Assembly: GCF_018687715.1 (NCBI RefSeq)
Contig: NC_056752.1
Coordinates: 3,410,001 to 3,474,000, forward strand
Source of the DNA: Carya illinoinensis
Taxonomy: Eukaryota > Streptophyta > Magnoliopsida > Fagales > Juglandaceae
Direction of reading: 5' to 3'
Length of the DNA: 64,000 nt
Below, piece by piece: positions 10,430 to 22,739 of this stretch; within the stretch, counting starts at the first letter, position 1; each line of letters starts with the position of its first letter. The position numbers and the translations under genes are program-made. The notes under the pieces were generated by a model. That model did no database searches. It saw nothing but the letters and a program-made list of their open reading frames with translations, and was not told where the DNA came from.

Positions 10430-10905
10430 TTGGATCACTCCATGTCTTCGTAGCAACACTAGAAATCAAAAGAGATGGACAGGAGGAAAAGCTTTTGTTG
10501 TGCCAGAGCCGTCCAGAAATCAAACACAAAATAGATAAAGACAGTATTTAAGTGGTTTGGCAATTTATCTATATTCACTGGAGCGAAAACGCTATATTTA
10601 ATGTGTTTGTACATGATTACAAACACTCTCAAAACAACTCTCTATCTCAAATGACACTACACATTCACACACTTCCTTCTCTTCTTGGGATGGATTTTGC
10701 TTCAGCTATCCTCTCCTATTTATAGGAGAGGTTGAGGTCCTCCTCCCTCCACAAAATATTACGTAGTGGAGGGACACCTTAGCTGAAGATGCTCTCCAAT
10801 GCACATGGAAGCACATAGAATGCTCTCCAATGCTCATGGAATCACATAGGTAGACAACAACACATGGGTTAGACCTCAACAGCTTTGTCATCATAAAGTA
10901 AACTC
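10430..10905 (-). mobile_element. Probable LTR fragment with TATA box on the minus strand
   Basis: The block is compositionally distinct. On the minus strand it has CTATAAATAGGAGAGG near 10714-10730, and towards 10540-10600 sequence typical of plant LTR-to-internal junctions. It could be a Copia solo LTR upstream of the RPW8 gene. Equally, the TATA could be the RPW8 gene promoter, about 520 bases before its ATG. No paired LTR or target duplication was found. Confidence 0.3.
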
Positions 10906-12413
10906 AAGCATAACAGAATTTTAAAAAAAGAAATCCTAATATCAACATATATATTTATTAACATAATCATTAGAAGACTCAGGCATTTAAAAAAAAAAAA
11001 AAAACACTCATGCTAATGAATACCTTTTTGGTAATTAGGAAACATTACTAACATTTTTATAAATAAATGACAACTATATATGAAAATAAAGGGCTTGATT
11101 GTGAGCTAAATAATTTTTTCTAATTATGACTTCTTGAGACCTAAGAATAGAAATTAGATGTAGTAGGACCATATATACTTGACTATGCCAAAAGGATGAA
11201 ACCAATTTATGCGTCAACTTCTTTTGTTTCTTCTCATTTTGTGTATGCGCACAGACGATTATGAAACGAAGCAGAAACCAGAGAGAGCGAGAGAGAGAGA
11301 GAGAGTGGCTCTTGCCTCTTGGATCTGTTGATGGGAAAGGAATTAGGGGCAACAGCAAAACTAGATGAGTGATCGATCGACTAATCATGCCATTCTAAGC
11401 TATTTGGAATGGATTTAAATAGACGACTAATTGTCGTCTAGTTCAGTAGAGAGCCAGGAAATTACACTTGGGGGCCAAATAAAAGAACCATATAAAATAT
11501 TTTTTGTTATATTTTTATATAATTTTTTTTCGATATATAATAATTTAATATGAAATTTTATAATAAAAATAAAATACGTTTAATATAATTTATATATTAA
11601 AAAAATATTTGATATGTCAAGAATAATATATCATTGAAATAATATAAAGACATTTATACAAATATATTAAATAGAAAAAATATAGTGTCTAAAATTATAA
11701 TTTGCGTTCTTTTAAACAAATAAAATTATCAAGTATTGAATCTAAATCAAAATTCTTAATCATTTTTCTTTTAATATAGATAATAAAAAGATGTTAGAAA
11801 TATTACGAGTTATAGTTAGAATTTATTTTTAATTTTATTTATAATAAAAATATATATTTTATTTTATATGAGAAATATTATATTTATTTCATCTAACCGC
11901 ATAACCAAGGCGTAAATTTCATCCCTTGAATCTCGAAGTTTCTGAGTTGGAGCGCATTGACTCTGGTAGAAGACGACGACTTGGGAGATCAGAGAGCAAC
12001 TAATCACTTATCTAGTTTAGTCATCGTCTTCTATTAGTTTAATATAGTTTAGTCGTCGTCTTCTAGTTTAGTCATCGTCTTCTATTATTGTACTTACATT
12101 AAAGAATATAATATACTATTAGTATTAGTATATATTATTATTATTAGTTATAGCTATATAATATATTAGACTATATTGTAACCACGGCATTCCTCTACTA
12201 TAAGTAAGGGCATTATCAATAAAATTAGGAGGAGGTCACTATTAGACATGTGACTACATGCTCTTTAAAAAAAAAGAGATTAGACTATAGTAATATTAAT
12301 ATTAGACTATTAGTATAGCTATATATTAGTATTAGTTATGGTGATTTAGTATAATTATATTAGTATAAGTAAAACTATATTCTATATTATACTATTAGTA
12401 TTAGTAAAACTCC
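10906..12413. other. AT-rich spacer with short repeats
   Basis: No gene is seen. A (GA)n tract lies at about 11283-11306. A short hairpin (TAGACGAC and GTCGTCTA) is near 11420-11442. Three copies of a TAGTTTAGTCATCGTCTTCT motif lie at 12014-12090. From 12110 the sequence is degenerate TATTAGTATTA repeats. Confidence 0.5.
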
Positions 12414-12420
12414 TGTGATA

Positions 12421-13252
12421 CCCATTACCAGAGCCTTGCTCCGTTCGTCGGGGGGAGGGCGGCTGGAGCTTTGACTCCACCAACCTCCCTCTTATGCCAG
12501 CCTCAACCGCCACGTAGGGCACTTTTGTACCCTTTTTTTGGGGTTGTCCATTAGTTTATTTATGTTAACTTCCAAATTGTGTGATCTACTGCCTTCCGGA
12601 GTTCTTCGTTTGTCACACACCCCACCATTAGCCTCCCTGGGTGCTGATCTTCAAGTCGACGACAAGAGTTTGTCATTTCAAGCAGCGCATTGGTATCACG
12701 CGCGGCTTATGCCGTGCGATAGTTCCACGCGTCGCCGTGCCTGGGGACTTTTTCTGCCGCCACGCGCGGCACTGTTGGGATCAGTGGGGTTGCTTCTTCA
12801 TGGTCTGACCTTCTTGTCCTCTCCAGTTGCAGCATGTGTACTTCACTCGCCATCATCGATAGTGGAGGTTCCTCTCTGATGATTCGTCTTAGTTCGTTGC
12901 TTTCCTATGTTACTGCTTTTCCTAATCAAAGATTGAGTGAAAGTGGTAGCGGCAATTCCTTCCGGTCAGTCCAGACCAACACGTTGCAGCACACCCTTTA
13001 TTGCAGCTAAAAAGTTGCAGTCTCATAGTCTGTTCATCAGACTATTTCAAAACCGTCACCAAGCGGTCTCCCTTTATAAGATTTGGGTGGGAGCCAATTG
13101 TTTGGTTCAGTTCATCCTCTTTTTTCTTTTTATTTTGTGTTGTAATGTGTGTTGACTTTGGAAAGACTGTCGGGGATTTCCACCCCCAATGAACTTATAT
13201 CTTGTATCCAATAGTTTATCTATAAAATTTCCTATTTGCTGAGAAAAAAAAA
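12421..13252 (+). mobile_element. 5'-truncated retroposon with A-tail and target duplication
   Basis: A GC-richer 0.83 kb block sits in AT-rich surroundings. It ends in TCTATAAAATTTCCTATTTG and an A-tract (13244-13252), as plant L1-type 3' ends do. The 7-bp sequence TGTGATA flanks it exactly, at 12414-12420 and 13253-13259. The ORF at 12538-12879 has no recognisable domain. It is either a truncated LINE or a retroposed non-coding transcript. Confidence 0.6.
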
Positions 13253-13304
13253 TGTGATAATTTTATATATGATTATTTAGTATAGTGATTTATATACTAA
13301 TGGG

Positions 13305-14247
13305 AAACACTTTTAAACAACCCATCTGGTTTTATAAGAAAACTGGCCCTCTAATCCGAATGTGACACGTAAGTAATTATAGAATTAACAGACCAAAACA
13401 CAGGAGATTGAAAATAGAAAGAGGAAAAATCAGAGTAGCCCTCTGCCCAAAACTAGCAACCATCTTCACACTGAAACCAGCATAGATCCATGCCGAAACC
13501 AACACTTCGAATGGTCGTTGCCGCCACCAAATGGAGACCCCATTCCTCAATCCTACGACCTTGCTCTCTTCATCAAAGTAGTATTATTGGGATAGGTCAC
13601 TAATATAACTCAATTATTGGTAATGTTATAAACTGATTTGTATGACCATCTTTAGCCATCAATTAAAATCATCTTTAGCCATCAATTACGACTTAAACTA
13701 TACATAAACCGCTTTTGTACTCTTATATATATGTGTATCGTTCACTTGTATATGAGGAGGTTTTGTATTGAATAACAACGATTTCTCTTGCAATATTATT
13801 TCTCTCTTAGTTTCATAATAGGTAATTCATTTTTAGCGGTCTCCCAAGTTGGTTGAGACCACCTGCTTCCAGTCGAAAGAAATATGAACCAAGACAAGAA
13901 ACTACACCTGCATCTCATGATGATGTCTCTACTAAGATTATTGATGAAAAAAAAAATTATTGATGAAGAGAGCAAGGTTGTAGGATTGAGGAATGGGGTC
14001 TCCATTTGGTGGTAGCGACGACCCTTTGGAGTGTTGGTTTTGGCGTGGAGTTGTGCTGGTTTCAGTGTGAAAATGGTTGCTGGTTTTGGGCAGAGGTCTA
14101 CTCCGATTTCTCCTCTTTCTATTTTCTCCTCTTTCTATTTTCAATCTCCTGTGTTTTGGTCTATTAATTCTATAATTGCTTACGTGTCACATTCAGATTA
14201 GAGGGCTGGTTTTCTTATAAAACCAGATGGGCTGTCTCGAAGTGTTT
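13305..14247. mobile_element. Fold-back element with inverted arms of about 280 bp
   Basis: The left arm (13305 to about 13575) starts AAACACTTTTAAACAACCCA. The right arm (about 13945 to 14247) is its reverse complement with scattered differences; both contain a CATCTGGTTTTATAAGAAAAC stretch close to their outer ends. The arms are separated by about 370 bases that look like part of a Copia-type LTR (GAATAACAACGATTTCTC...). No target duplication is evident. It may be a Mutator-like MITE or two MITE copies in inverted orientation around another insert. Confidence 0.65.
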
Positions 14248-14261
14248 CAAATTATAAAACC

Positions 14262-14311
14262 AGATGAACATTACTTATATTACAAATTTGTAATATAAGT
14301 AATGTTCATCT
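14262..14311. repeat. Perfect 50-bp palindrome
   Basis: Two 25-base arms without spacer meet at 14286/14287, the left arm starting AGATGAACATTACTTATATT. It directly follows the right arm of the fold-back element and shares the ATAAAACCAGATG motif with it, so it was probably generated at that element's end. It would extrude as a long hairpin. Confidence 0.9.
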
Positions 14312-15939
14312 ATATAATTTAATTAAAGAAATATTAATAATAAAAATAATAAAATTTTATTATTATAGAGAGTGTGATGGCTAATCCAATATAGACTTTA
14401 AGTTTTGAATGATTGGCCAAGAGTATAAAAGTTACATAATAGTCAAATTTTAAAAATTGAGATGACTGATCCAATGCCAATGCTCTAAGCCATTTTGGGG
14501 TGGATTTAAACATAAAGTGATGGAATGATTATATACATACATACATTGTTGCTCTGCATTTGAGACTAGACGTAGTCTCAACACGCCATGAGGCATTAAG
14601 TTTTGAGCACGTTGACGTCATCCAAAAACTAACCAATGTTTGAGTGACTTGGTATAAAGTTCAAGCACGGCATTTATGTGAAATCTAAACCCTCTATCCT
14701 GTGGAGCACAAGAATGCCTATTTAGAAAAGGAAAGAAAGAGAAAGTACCCTCCTTGTGGAAAAATGGTTAGAAGAAGTTGTAATGCAATGCCACGAACCT
14801 CCAAGTTGCCCACTTGGATGAAAGCAAGGTAACGCATAATCCGATATTTAGGTTGTTTCTTTAGTAAAGAAGAAGGCGTGTTAGGGAGGCAATAAATAGA
14901 TCATATTATCATCTTCAATCATTGTAGGGCCCATAAAGAAAAAAACTAAGATATTTTATTGGGACTGGGTCATGATATATACACAATAATTTTTTTATAA
15001 TTTTTATATAACCATATTTTAAAATAACGGTATTTATATAAATTGATGTTATTTTTTAAATTATTTTATAAAGATGCAGCTTATTTAAAATATAGTTGTA
15101 TAGAAAGATTATAAAAAGATTTGTATGTCTATCATTATTGGGATAAGAAATTACAAATGATTTATATGTCTATCGTTTTGGGTATTTGCTGCATGGATAG
15201 CTATTTGTGGTAGTCCACAATTATGGGATTGCTTATCCAAAATTAAAAACATTTCTTTCGTCCTTCTTTTGAATAAGAAATCAATCTTCACAAATATGTG
15301 GGCTGCTTCAGCCATGTTGGACCTACAGCCATTAATGGATGGTGAAAGGCTGCAAATTTCCAGCTGCGATTTTGGACTTCACGCTTGGGTGGTTTTTAAC
15401 AGTTGGACGATTTGTTTTCAACAGTCATCGTACACATGCGCATAAAACTTTTTTTATTTTTTTTTTATTTTTTTATCCATCCATTTGCACTGTTGTTATT
15501 GTTCTGGAGCGTTTGTTGGAGAATCCCACCCCTTCTCATGTATCATCTTTTCTAATTTTTTAATGAAGTCTACTCGCTTGTTTAGCAAAAAAAAAAAAAA
15601 ACTTATAAGTGAAAAGAGAATATTGGTCAAGAATGCGAGGAGCCTACTCTTGATTCTACTTATTTCTTTGATTCTTTACGGCTTCTCTACCAGTTATAGA
15701 TAACATAAGACATTTTTTATAAGTGAAAAGAAATTTTATTAATACTTAAGGAGGAATAGGCATAACGCCCAAGTAAACAGGACATATACAACAGAAAGCA
15801 CCTACTTAGAAATAAATACAAGGACAAGGCAGTTAAAATTAATTTCCTTCTGAAGCTTCCTTAATCATAACATTCTCAAAACTACTACAGCTAACAGTAA
15901 CACTACAACTAACCTTATGCACATGAATCGGATAACGTG
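14312..15939. other. Gene-free stretch with two retroposon tails
   Basis: No gene is seen. A block at about 15190-15595 ends in a 15-base A-tract after AATGAAGTCTACTCGCTTG, like a LINE 3' end on the + strand. At 15712-15745 the T-rich TTTTTTATAAGTGAAAAGAAAT, followed by TTTATTAATACTTAAG, looks like a LINE 3' end on the minus strand. TTATAAGTGAAAAGA occurs at both 15602 and 15717, which may reflect target duplication. Confidence 0.35.
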
Positions 15940-18640
15940 TATGGAAAAGACTTTGAATTTTCCGTGAATGAAACTTGACGTAAGTGAGGAGCTAAATTAT
16001 TTCCACATTGATATTGACTTATTGGAATCTAATCCTATCCATGAAAAAGTAGTGCCTTTAATGTCCACATTCACATGGATAGGCTTTAATTGGTCTCCAT
16101 GCACACTATAGTACCTGATTGTGACTGATCTATGAGGTCCCATTCCTTTTTATATGGAGTTAGAAAAATGCTACTCTCACAAGCCAAACTTACTGCTCAG
16201 TGTTACTGCTTGAATTTTTTATTTTATTTTTTAATTTTTCTTTTTACTTAATGATTAAAAAAGTATTTTTTAATAATATTATCATTTTTTTATTTTTTTT
16301 AAATATTTAAAATTAAAAGTATTAAAAAATACGTATAAGAAAAAGGAAAAAAAAAAAAAAAAACTTATTTAAAACTAACAGTGGCTCCCAGTTCAAGTTG
16401 GGGCTGGGAGCGGTGGGTGTAGACCCACCCTTGGAGTTAACCAACCCTACAGAGAAAATGATTCTACTATTAGGCAACCCCCGATATTGAATGACGAAAC
16501 AATTGATCTGAGAATATGGGCGGCATTAATTCCCTCAAATCGCACGAATAATCAGATGATCAATATGCAATTTCATGCAACTAATAAATAAGTATATTGG
16601 TCATTTATATTTGAATTGTGGTGAAGATTTTATGGGAGAGGAAAAGTACCCAAAGGGGGTCATGTATTATATTTTAATAACCCAAAATTTATTTGAAATC
16701 ATTTATTGACATTTTCGTGACTTTCGTCCTCAAATTCTAACCAAATTGACACAAACATGAACTCATGATCAAGACAACGTCACTTAAGATTTGCTTGCTC
16801 TCCTAATGATGATAATATTCTACCTAATCTGTTTTGGTACTGAAATGCATATTAAAAACAGGTCATCCACCTGCGTAATTTGTATAAATAATTAAAATAA
16901 CATATTTAAAACATCAACAAGTCAGAAGGTAAATTGTGATACCCCATATGATAAGAATAATGGTAGATGGTATATAAAGTCTCACATTACTCGGAAATAA
17001 GAAGGTCTTATTCTTTTTAATGTTCCAATGAGACTCTATTTGTATTTTTGACTAGTCATTTTAGAGTATAGGCCATGTAATTAAGAATTTCCATTTAGTC
17101 ATTACATAAATAACAATGAGTTAATAGCTACAATAGGATAAATAATAATTTTCTGGTATATTTAAAAAGTAATAGTAAAACAATAATTGAGATAAGTGTA
17201 GAAAAGTCAAAGAAACAAGTAGTGAAAAATTAATAACCACCATAAAATGAAATTTCTTATCTTTGTTTTTTTTCCTCTCTATTTAATTGGTAACCGTAAA
17301 TAGTAATAGTAAAACAATAATTGAGATTTATTGTGATAATTAAGTCAATACAATGAAAAATCTTTTTAACAAGTGAAGGGTTGGGATAGGTCAATAAAAT
17401 AAAATGATGAATTAGCTCAATAGAATACAAATTATGCTATTCATAAATTATATAGATAATAGATCATGCCGGCTTAACCATACATGGATTGATATTCCCT
17501 AAAATTCTAATTTAAAATTTAGAGTGTAGATTGAGAGAGAGATAGTCATAATATATAAGTCATATTATATTTAGCCAGTAAGTATTTAATGATGTTCAAG
17601 ATATGATCTACACATCTAAAAATAAATATTATAATTTATAAAGATCTACATATTATATTTATATCCTTTTTTAACGATACTCAACTGTTTAATTGAGCAC
17701 TAACACTCTTCACAATTATCACTCTAACTCCTCTTTGCACACTTTTATTAATCTTAAGAATTTCTAGAGTTTTGGGTGTTTTGAGGAATCATCTATTTAT
17801 GATCAATATGCCATTGACTCAAACGAAGGGGAAAAAGACCTTCTTTTCCCAACTACCCATCTCATGCTAATTACTTTACAAGCAACTCCAAAATCAAATC
17901 ATACCCCTACTGACTCGGATTGGCTAATGCTTAATGGATCGATAATGGTATACCTACAATTACTCTTTTACAACTCTTTTACCACTAACTTCAAATTAAC
18001 TAATGTAATTGTGACACTTCATCAAAAATACTTTTCAAATTTACATGATAATTACCTTTCATTTTAAATAGAGTTATAAAATAGTTGTAGGTTTATCATT
18101 CTTCATGCTTAATTATGCAGTAGTAGTTTACCATTTTACTGACAATAGTTAAACCTTGGTGTGAGACTCTATATCCTTATCATGATGCATGCACATTGGA
18201 TTATGCAATCATCTGCTTGGCAAACCACTGCATGAAAAACTTTAGAAAAATGAGTTACTGAGTTGAGAGTATTCCACATTGACTTGACTAATTAGACCCA
18301 TTACTTACGCATGCAGAAACCGACCAGTGACTTAATTTCCAAATTTATAAATTTGGATTGGTGGTGTTAGTTTCCACAATGACTTCATTGACTTGAGGTG
18401 CCTTTCACTTTCAAGAATGGCTGGAATTTAAAATATTGAGCACTATTGACTTGGACTAAGGCAAACCTAGACCGCACAAAAGAGTGGAGTTTTAAATTTG
18501 GATTGGTGGTGTTAGTTTCCACAATGACTTCATTGACTTGAGGTGCCTTTCACTTTCAAGAATGGCTGGAATTTAAAATATTGAGCACTATTGACTTGGA
18601 CTAAGGCAAACTAGACTGCACAAAAGAGTGGAGTTTTATG
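15940..18640. repeat. Paralogous non-coding segment, copy A
   Basis: This segment shares ordered blocks with 20338-22320 and 32170-34529. They include the GACTTTGAAT-TTCCGTGAATG block (also at 32190), GAAAATGATTCTACT, AGTAATAGTAAAACAATAATTGAGATAAG, GATGTTCAAGATATGATCTAC and the ATTGACTTGAGGTGCC block. No ORF runs through it. Copy A alone has an insertion of about 275 bases (16155-16432) with MITE-like AT-rich sequence and a CTCCCAG...CTGGGAG hairpin. W-box-like TTGACT motifs are frequent. Confidence 0.75.
18349..18637. repeat. 145-bp tandem duplication inside segment A
   Basis: AAATTTGGATTGGTGGTGTT starts at 18349 and again at 18494. The two units match almost base for base through GCACAAAAGAGTGGAGTTTT, differing by one missing C and one substitution. 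Segments B and C have only one unit, so the duplication arose in A after the segments separated. Confidence 0.9.
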
Positions 18641-19170
18641 TGCTTTATCTGGAAAAAAAATATACATGCCATATGTCTACGATGTAAATTTATCCAATTA
18701 GGCCTCGTTGGAAAACTTCACTGAAGGAAAGACCCATCAATAATGTTTATACACTGTTGATAATTTCAGGAAAAAAAATCATTTCTTGGAGATGACAACT
18801 GTTCATGTAAGACGTTTTCAATTCTACCCTGTTTTGATGCAAAGTAGCCAGCCAGAGGTTGCAAAATGAGAGAGATGACCTACCACCAAAAGAAAGGGAA
18901 ACTTCATGGACATTGCATTTGTAAATGAGAGAGATGACATTTTACCATAAAGGAAATCATCATTTAATGCATGTCCCCCTTAAATATCTCACAAAGGAAA
19001 TCATCCTTTATGGTACTGAGTGGACTACAAAGTCTGGAGTGAAAGAAGAGTCAAAAGTTTCTCACTTAGATGAACCTCCTCCACAAATTTTTTATCTCAA
19101 CCCATTCTCTCACAACATTAAACATTATCAACTACTCCTACCAGTAAACATTATCACAACATTAAACATG

Positions 19171-19195
19171 CCCCCCCCCCCCCCCCCCCCCCCCC
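19171..19195. repeat. Homopolymer run of 25 C
   Basis: An uninterrupted run of 25 cytosines follows AACATG and precedes GGCGGG. Nothing else in the window has such a tract. It could be a true i-motif/G-quadruplex-forming tract or an assembly artefact at a join. Confidence 0.9.
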
Positions 19196-20054
19196 GGCGG
19201 GTTCCATATCTCTATTTAGGTAATTCATGCCCCTGTTAGTATTTCTATTGTTCATATGGGCAATATAATATTTCTATATTCCTCAAGAATTAGAGAAACG
19301 TACAAATAATCAATAGAGTCCAATATTTGTATCAATAGATTGCAAAAAATCAGCCAAATGAAAGGCAATTGAGCCGAAGTTAGTCAAAAGTTAAAAGATA
19401 ACTCTTAAGATGGTTGGTAATGACAGTATCCGCTGAATTTGCTGCTCAAATGCCATTTTCTTCATTGATGAGGCCCCCCAACCACCTTCCATTATTTCTC
19501 TTCAAAACCATTAATGTCAATGAACCATGCATGGCATATTGTTGAAACTCTTGCACTCATAATGATGCCCGATAAAAACAGTTACTTTTGATGGCCAACA
19601 TCCTCATGGCCTAATTCAACAAGAATTTGTTTTGATTTTATTTTTATTTTTATTTTTTATTTTTGAATTTTTAGTGATACCTGGACTAACAAATTTTATT
19701 CGCTGCAAAAAGTGCATGACCTCATGAAATGCCATTTTGTCCAAATCCAACCTCAGGCATATGTTTTATTAGCCAAAAGAACTGAGCAACTACAAATTGA
19801 GGAGACAAGAATTAGGGAATTGGAATACATGATCCATGTATGGGAAAAATAACACTGCTATTTTCAATGAATAAAATTCCTCATCTTATTGATGCAGTGA
19901 AAAATGACTTATATACACAGATCTATTTATGGCAATTTACAACTGTAAGACTAAATCTATGCATCAGTTACATACTATAATATATTTGTATAGCAGTTTC
20001 CAAAAATACAGATTTGACAAAATTGATTGAGAATAATTTGCTTGATCGGAGGCT

Positions 20055-20337
20055 AAAGATGCTCTGTTATGTGTTGGCCTTGATTCTTGCAATCAGTCTT
20101 TATACACCCTCGCAAGATTGAGCTTCCATCGGCAAGACCAATCTTTTGTCTTAATATTTCTATCCTTAGTCTCCACAATGGCTTTGTCAACAAATCTGCC
20201 AGTTGATCTTGTGTATGCACATGTCTAACTTGGAGAGTACCACGTTGAACAAGATCACGCACAAAATGAAAATCAATTTGTATATGTTTCATGCGTGAGT
20301 GTTGAACTGGATTGAAATTGAGGTGAGTGGCACCATT
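20055..20337 (-). mobile_element. Ty1/copia RNase H 3' end fragment
   Basis: The minus strand reads the end of a Copia polyprotein: HSRMKHIQIDFHFVRDLV, then QVRHVHTQDQLADLLTKPL, then IGLADGSSILRG and a short tail before a stop at 20053. The 5' part is missing: homology stops near 20337 where paralogous segment B begins (GCATTTCGAGTTAACC). The sequence between about 19830 and 20050 may be the matching 3' LTR but has no partner here. Confidence 0.85.
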
Positions 20338-22320
20338 GCATTTCGAGTTAACCAACTCTACCGAGAAAATGATTCTACTGTTAGGCAACCCCCGATATTG
20401 AAATGACGAAACAATTGATTTGAGAATGATGGGCATTAATTCCCTCAAATTGCACTAATAATTAGATGAATATGCAATTCCATGCAACTAAACTTTTTTA
20501 AAAATTATTTCATCTTGTCTCATCTCATCTAATCATTACAAATTTCCTAAATTTCTAAACAAAATACAATAAACAATTCAACTTTTTAAAATTTTAAAAC
20601 AAAAAATATACTAAAAAATTATATTCTTATAATATTTTATTCAGTTTTTAACTTTTATCTCATTTCATTTGTATAACCAAATGAGACCTAAGTGAAAGCC
20701 ATGTTCAAGGTGATACATTGGATGATGTATAATTGAATTGTGGTGAAGATTTCATGAGAGAGGAAAAGTACCCAAAGTGGATCATGTATTATATTTTAAT
20801 AACCCAAAATTTATTTGAAAACATTTAGTTTGTTTCATAATGACATGAAGTAAGACCAAGCTTGCTTTAGTTAATTTGAAAGCCCAATTAATTAACCTTA
20901 GGCAATAATTTGATTTCAAGAAATTTTTATTGACTTTTGCTTGACATGTCATGGTCAAGACAATTAAGTACATCACTTAAGTTTTGCTTGCTCTCCAAAT
21001 GATGATAAAACTAATATATTTAAAATATCAAGAAGTCGAAACGTAAATAATAATGAGATAATAGCTACAATAAGATAAATAATTTTTTATTTAAAAAGTA
21101 ATAGTAAAATAATAATTGAGATAAGTGCAGAAAAATCAAAGAGATAAGTAGTGAAAAATTAATAACCACTATAAAATAAAATTTCTTATATTTTTTTCCT
21201 TTCCATTGAATTGGTAATCATAACTTAAAATCAAGAGATTAAGATAATTTATTGTGATAAATAAGTAGTCAATACAATGAAAAACCTTTTTAATTAACAA
21301 GTGAATGGTTGGGATGGGTCAATAAAATAAAATGATTAATTCCCTTAATAGAATACAAATGATGCTTCATAAATTATATAGATAATAGATGCAACCTAAC
21401 CACATATTTGTATTTCCTAAAATTCTTATTTTAAATTTGGAGTCTAGACTGAGAGAGAAATATGGTCATAAGATGTAAGTTATATTATATTTAGTTAGTA
21501 AATATTTATTGCTATTCAAGATATGATCTACGCATCTAAAAATAAATATTATAATTATAAAGATCTACATTTTATATCTATCTCTTTTTTAATGAACCCT
21601 TGACTTCTTGAGCACTAACACTTTGCACACATTTATCACTCCAACTCCCATTGCACACTTTTATTAGAGGGATTAGCGTGTCCATCCCTTTATGTTCCTA
21701 CTAAAAAAATTGTAAAAAAGAAGTTAGCATACAACCCACTAATAAATGTGGCATCAATTAAAAAACGTTTATGAAATTTTAATAATTAGTAAATTGTACC
21801 CATTTCAAAATTTTAATGTTTTTACTCAATAGTTCTCTCAATAATTAATGTCTAAAATTGTGATTCACAAAATTATGACCCCATTCGCTTGAAATATTAA
21901 ATTAGAGTGGACTCTTTCAAACAAAATATATACTCAAATAGACTTGGTACATATATTATATTATATCATTTTTTTACTTTATTATTGTATTTAAACTTTA
22001 GACCTTTTTAATTAAGAAACATTATGACTCCATATACTATTGCATGAAAAACTTTATAAAAATGGGTTACCTGAGTTGAGGCTAGCTAAAGTTAGGATAT
22101 ATATTTTCCACATTGACTTAGACTAATTCGATTCATTACTTACGCATTACAGAGACCGACCAGTGACTTAATTTCTCCATTTATAAATTTGGATTGGTGG
22201 TGTCAATTTTTATTATGACTTCATTGACTTGAGATGCCTTCCCTTTTGATATTGTTAAAATTTAAAATTTGGAGTACTATTGACTTGAAACTTAACTTAA
22301 AAAAAGTGGAGTTTTAGGTG
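20338..22320. repeat. Paralogous non-coding segment, copy B
   Basis: This is collinear with copy A from GAGTTAACCAACTCTACC onwards, through the TGATAATAGCTACAA, AAGTAGTGAAAAATTAATAACC and GATATGATCTACGCATC blocks, to the TTTGGATTGGTGGTGTCA block. It lacks the MITE and the SINE of copy C and has a single unit of the 145-bp repeat. It starts abruptly at the Copia fragment. Confidence 0.75.
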
Positions 22321-22739
22321 ATTTACGGAAAATATATATATATAGGAAAAATCTAGTTGTAAGCACAACTGCATACTAATATATGTATCAATTTAATGTG
22401 ATTGGTCAAAAAATAAATTTTATTGAAAATAATGTTAATTTAAATTTTGAATATGAAATAATCAGTATTGATATACAGAGTAGTACGTAACTTTATTTAT
22501 ACATAACAAAACTCTATATATATAACTCATTTAAGAAAAATCTAGTTACAATAACTATTGTAACACCCAAGACCCACAAGTTTATTTTTTTTCTTTCTTT
22601 TGTTTCCCTTTTCTTTTGCCGTGAGTCATGTTTGTTTGTTTTCAGCGGGCCTCCCTTTTCTTGCGCCAACCCACATGTTTTTCTTTCTTTTAGCGTTTGG
22701 CTCCCTTATCTTCGCTGTGTTTCCCGGATATCTTTTCTT

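Noticed and set aside
12538..12879. 113-codon ORF in the retroposed unit
   Set aside because: No recognisable domain, no splice or start context; its openness fits the GC-rich composition of the retroposon.
18925..19239. 104-codon ORF containing a poly-proline run
   Set aside because: The proline run is only the translation of the C25 tract; the rest shows no motif or codon bias.
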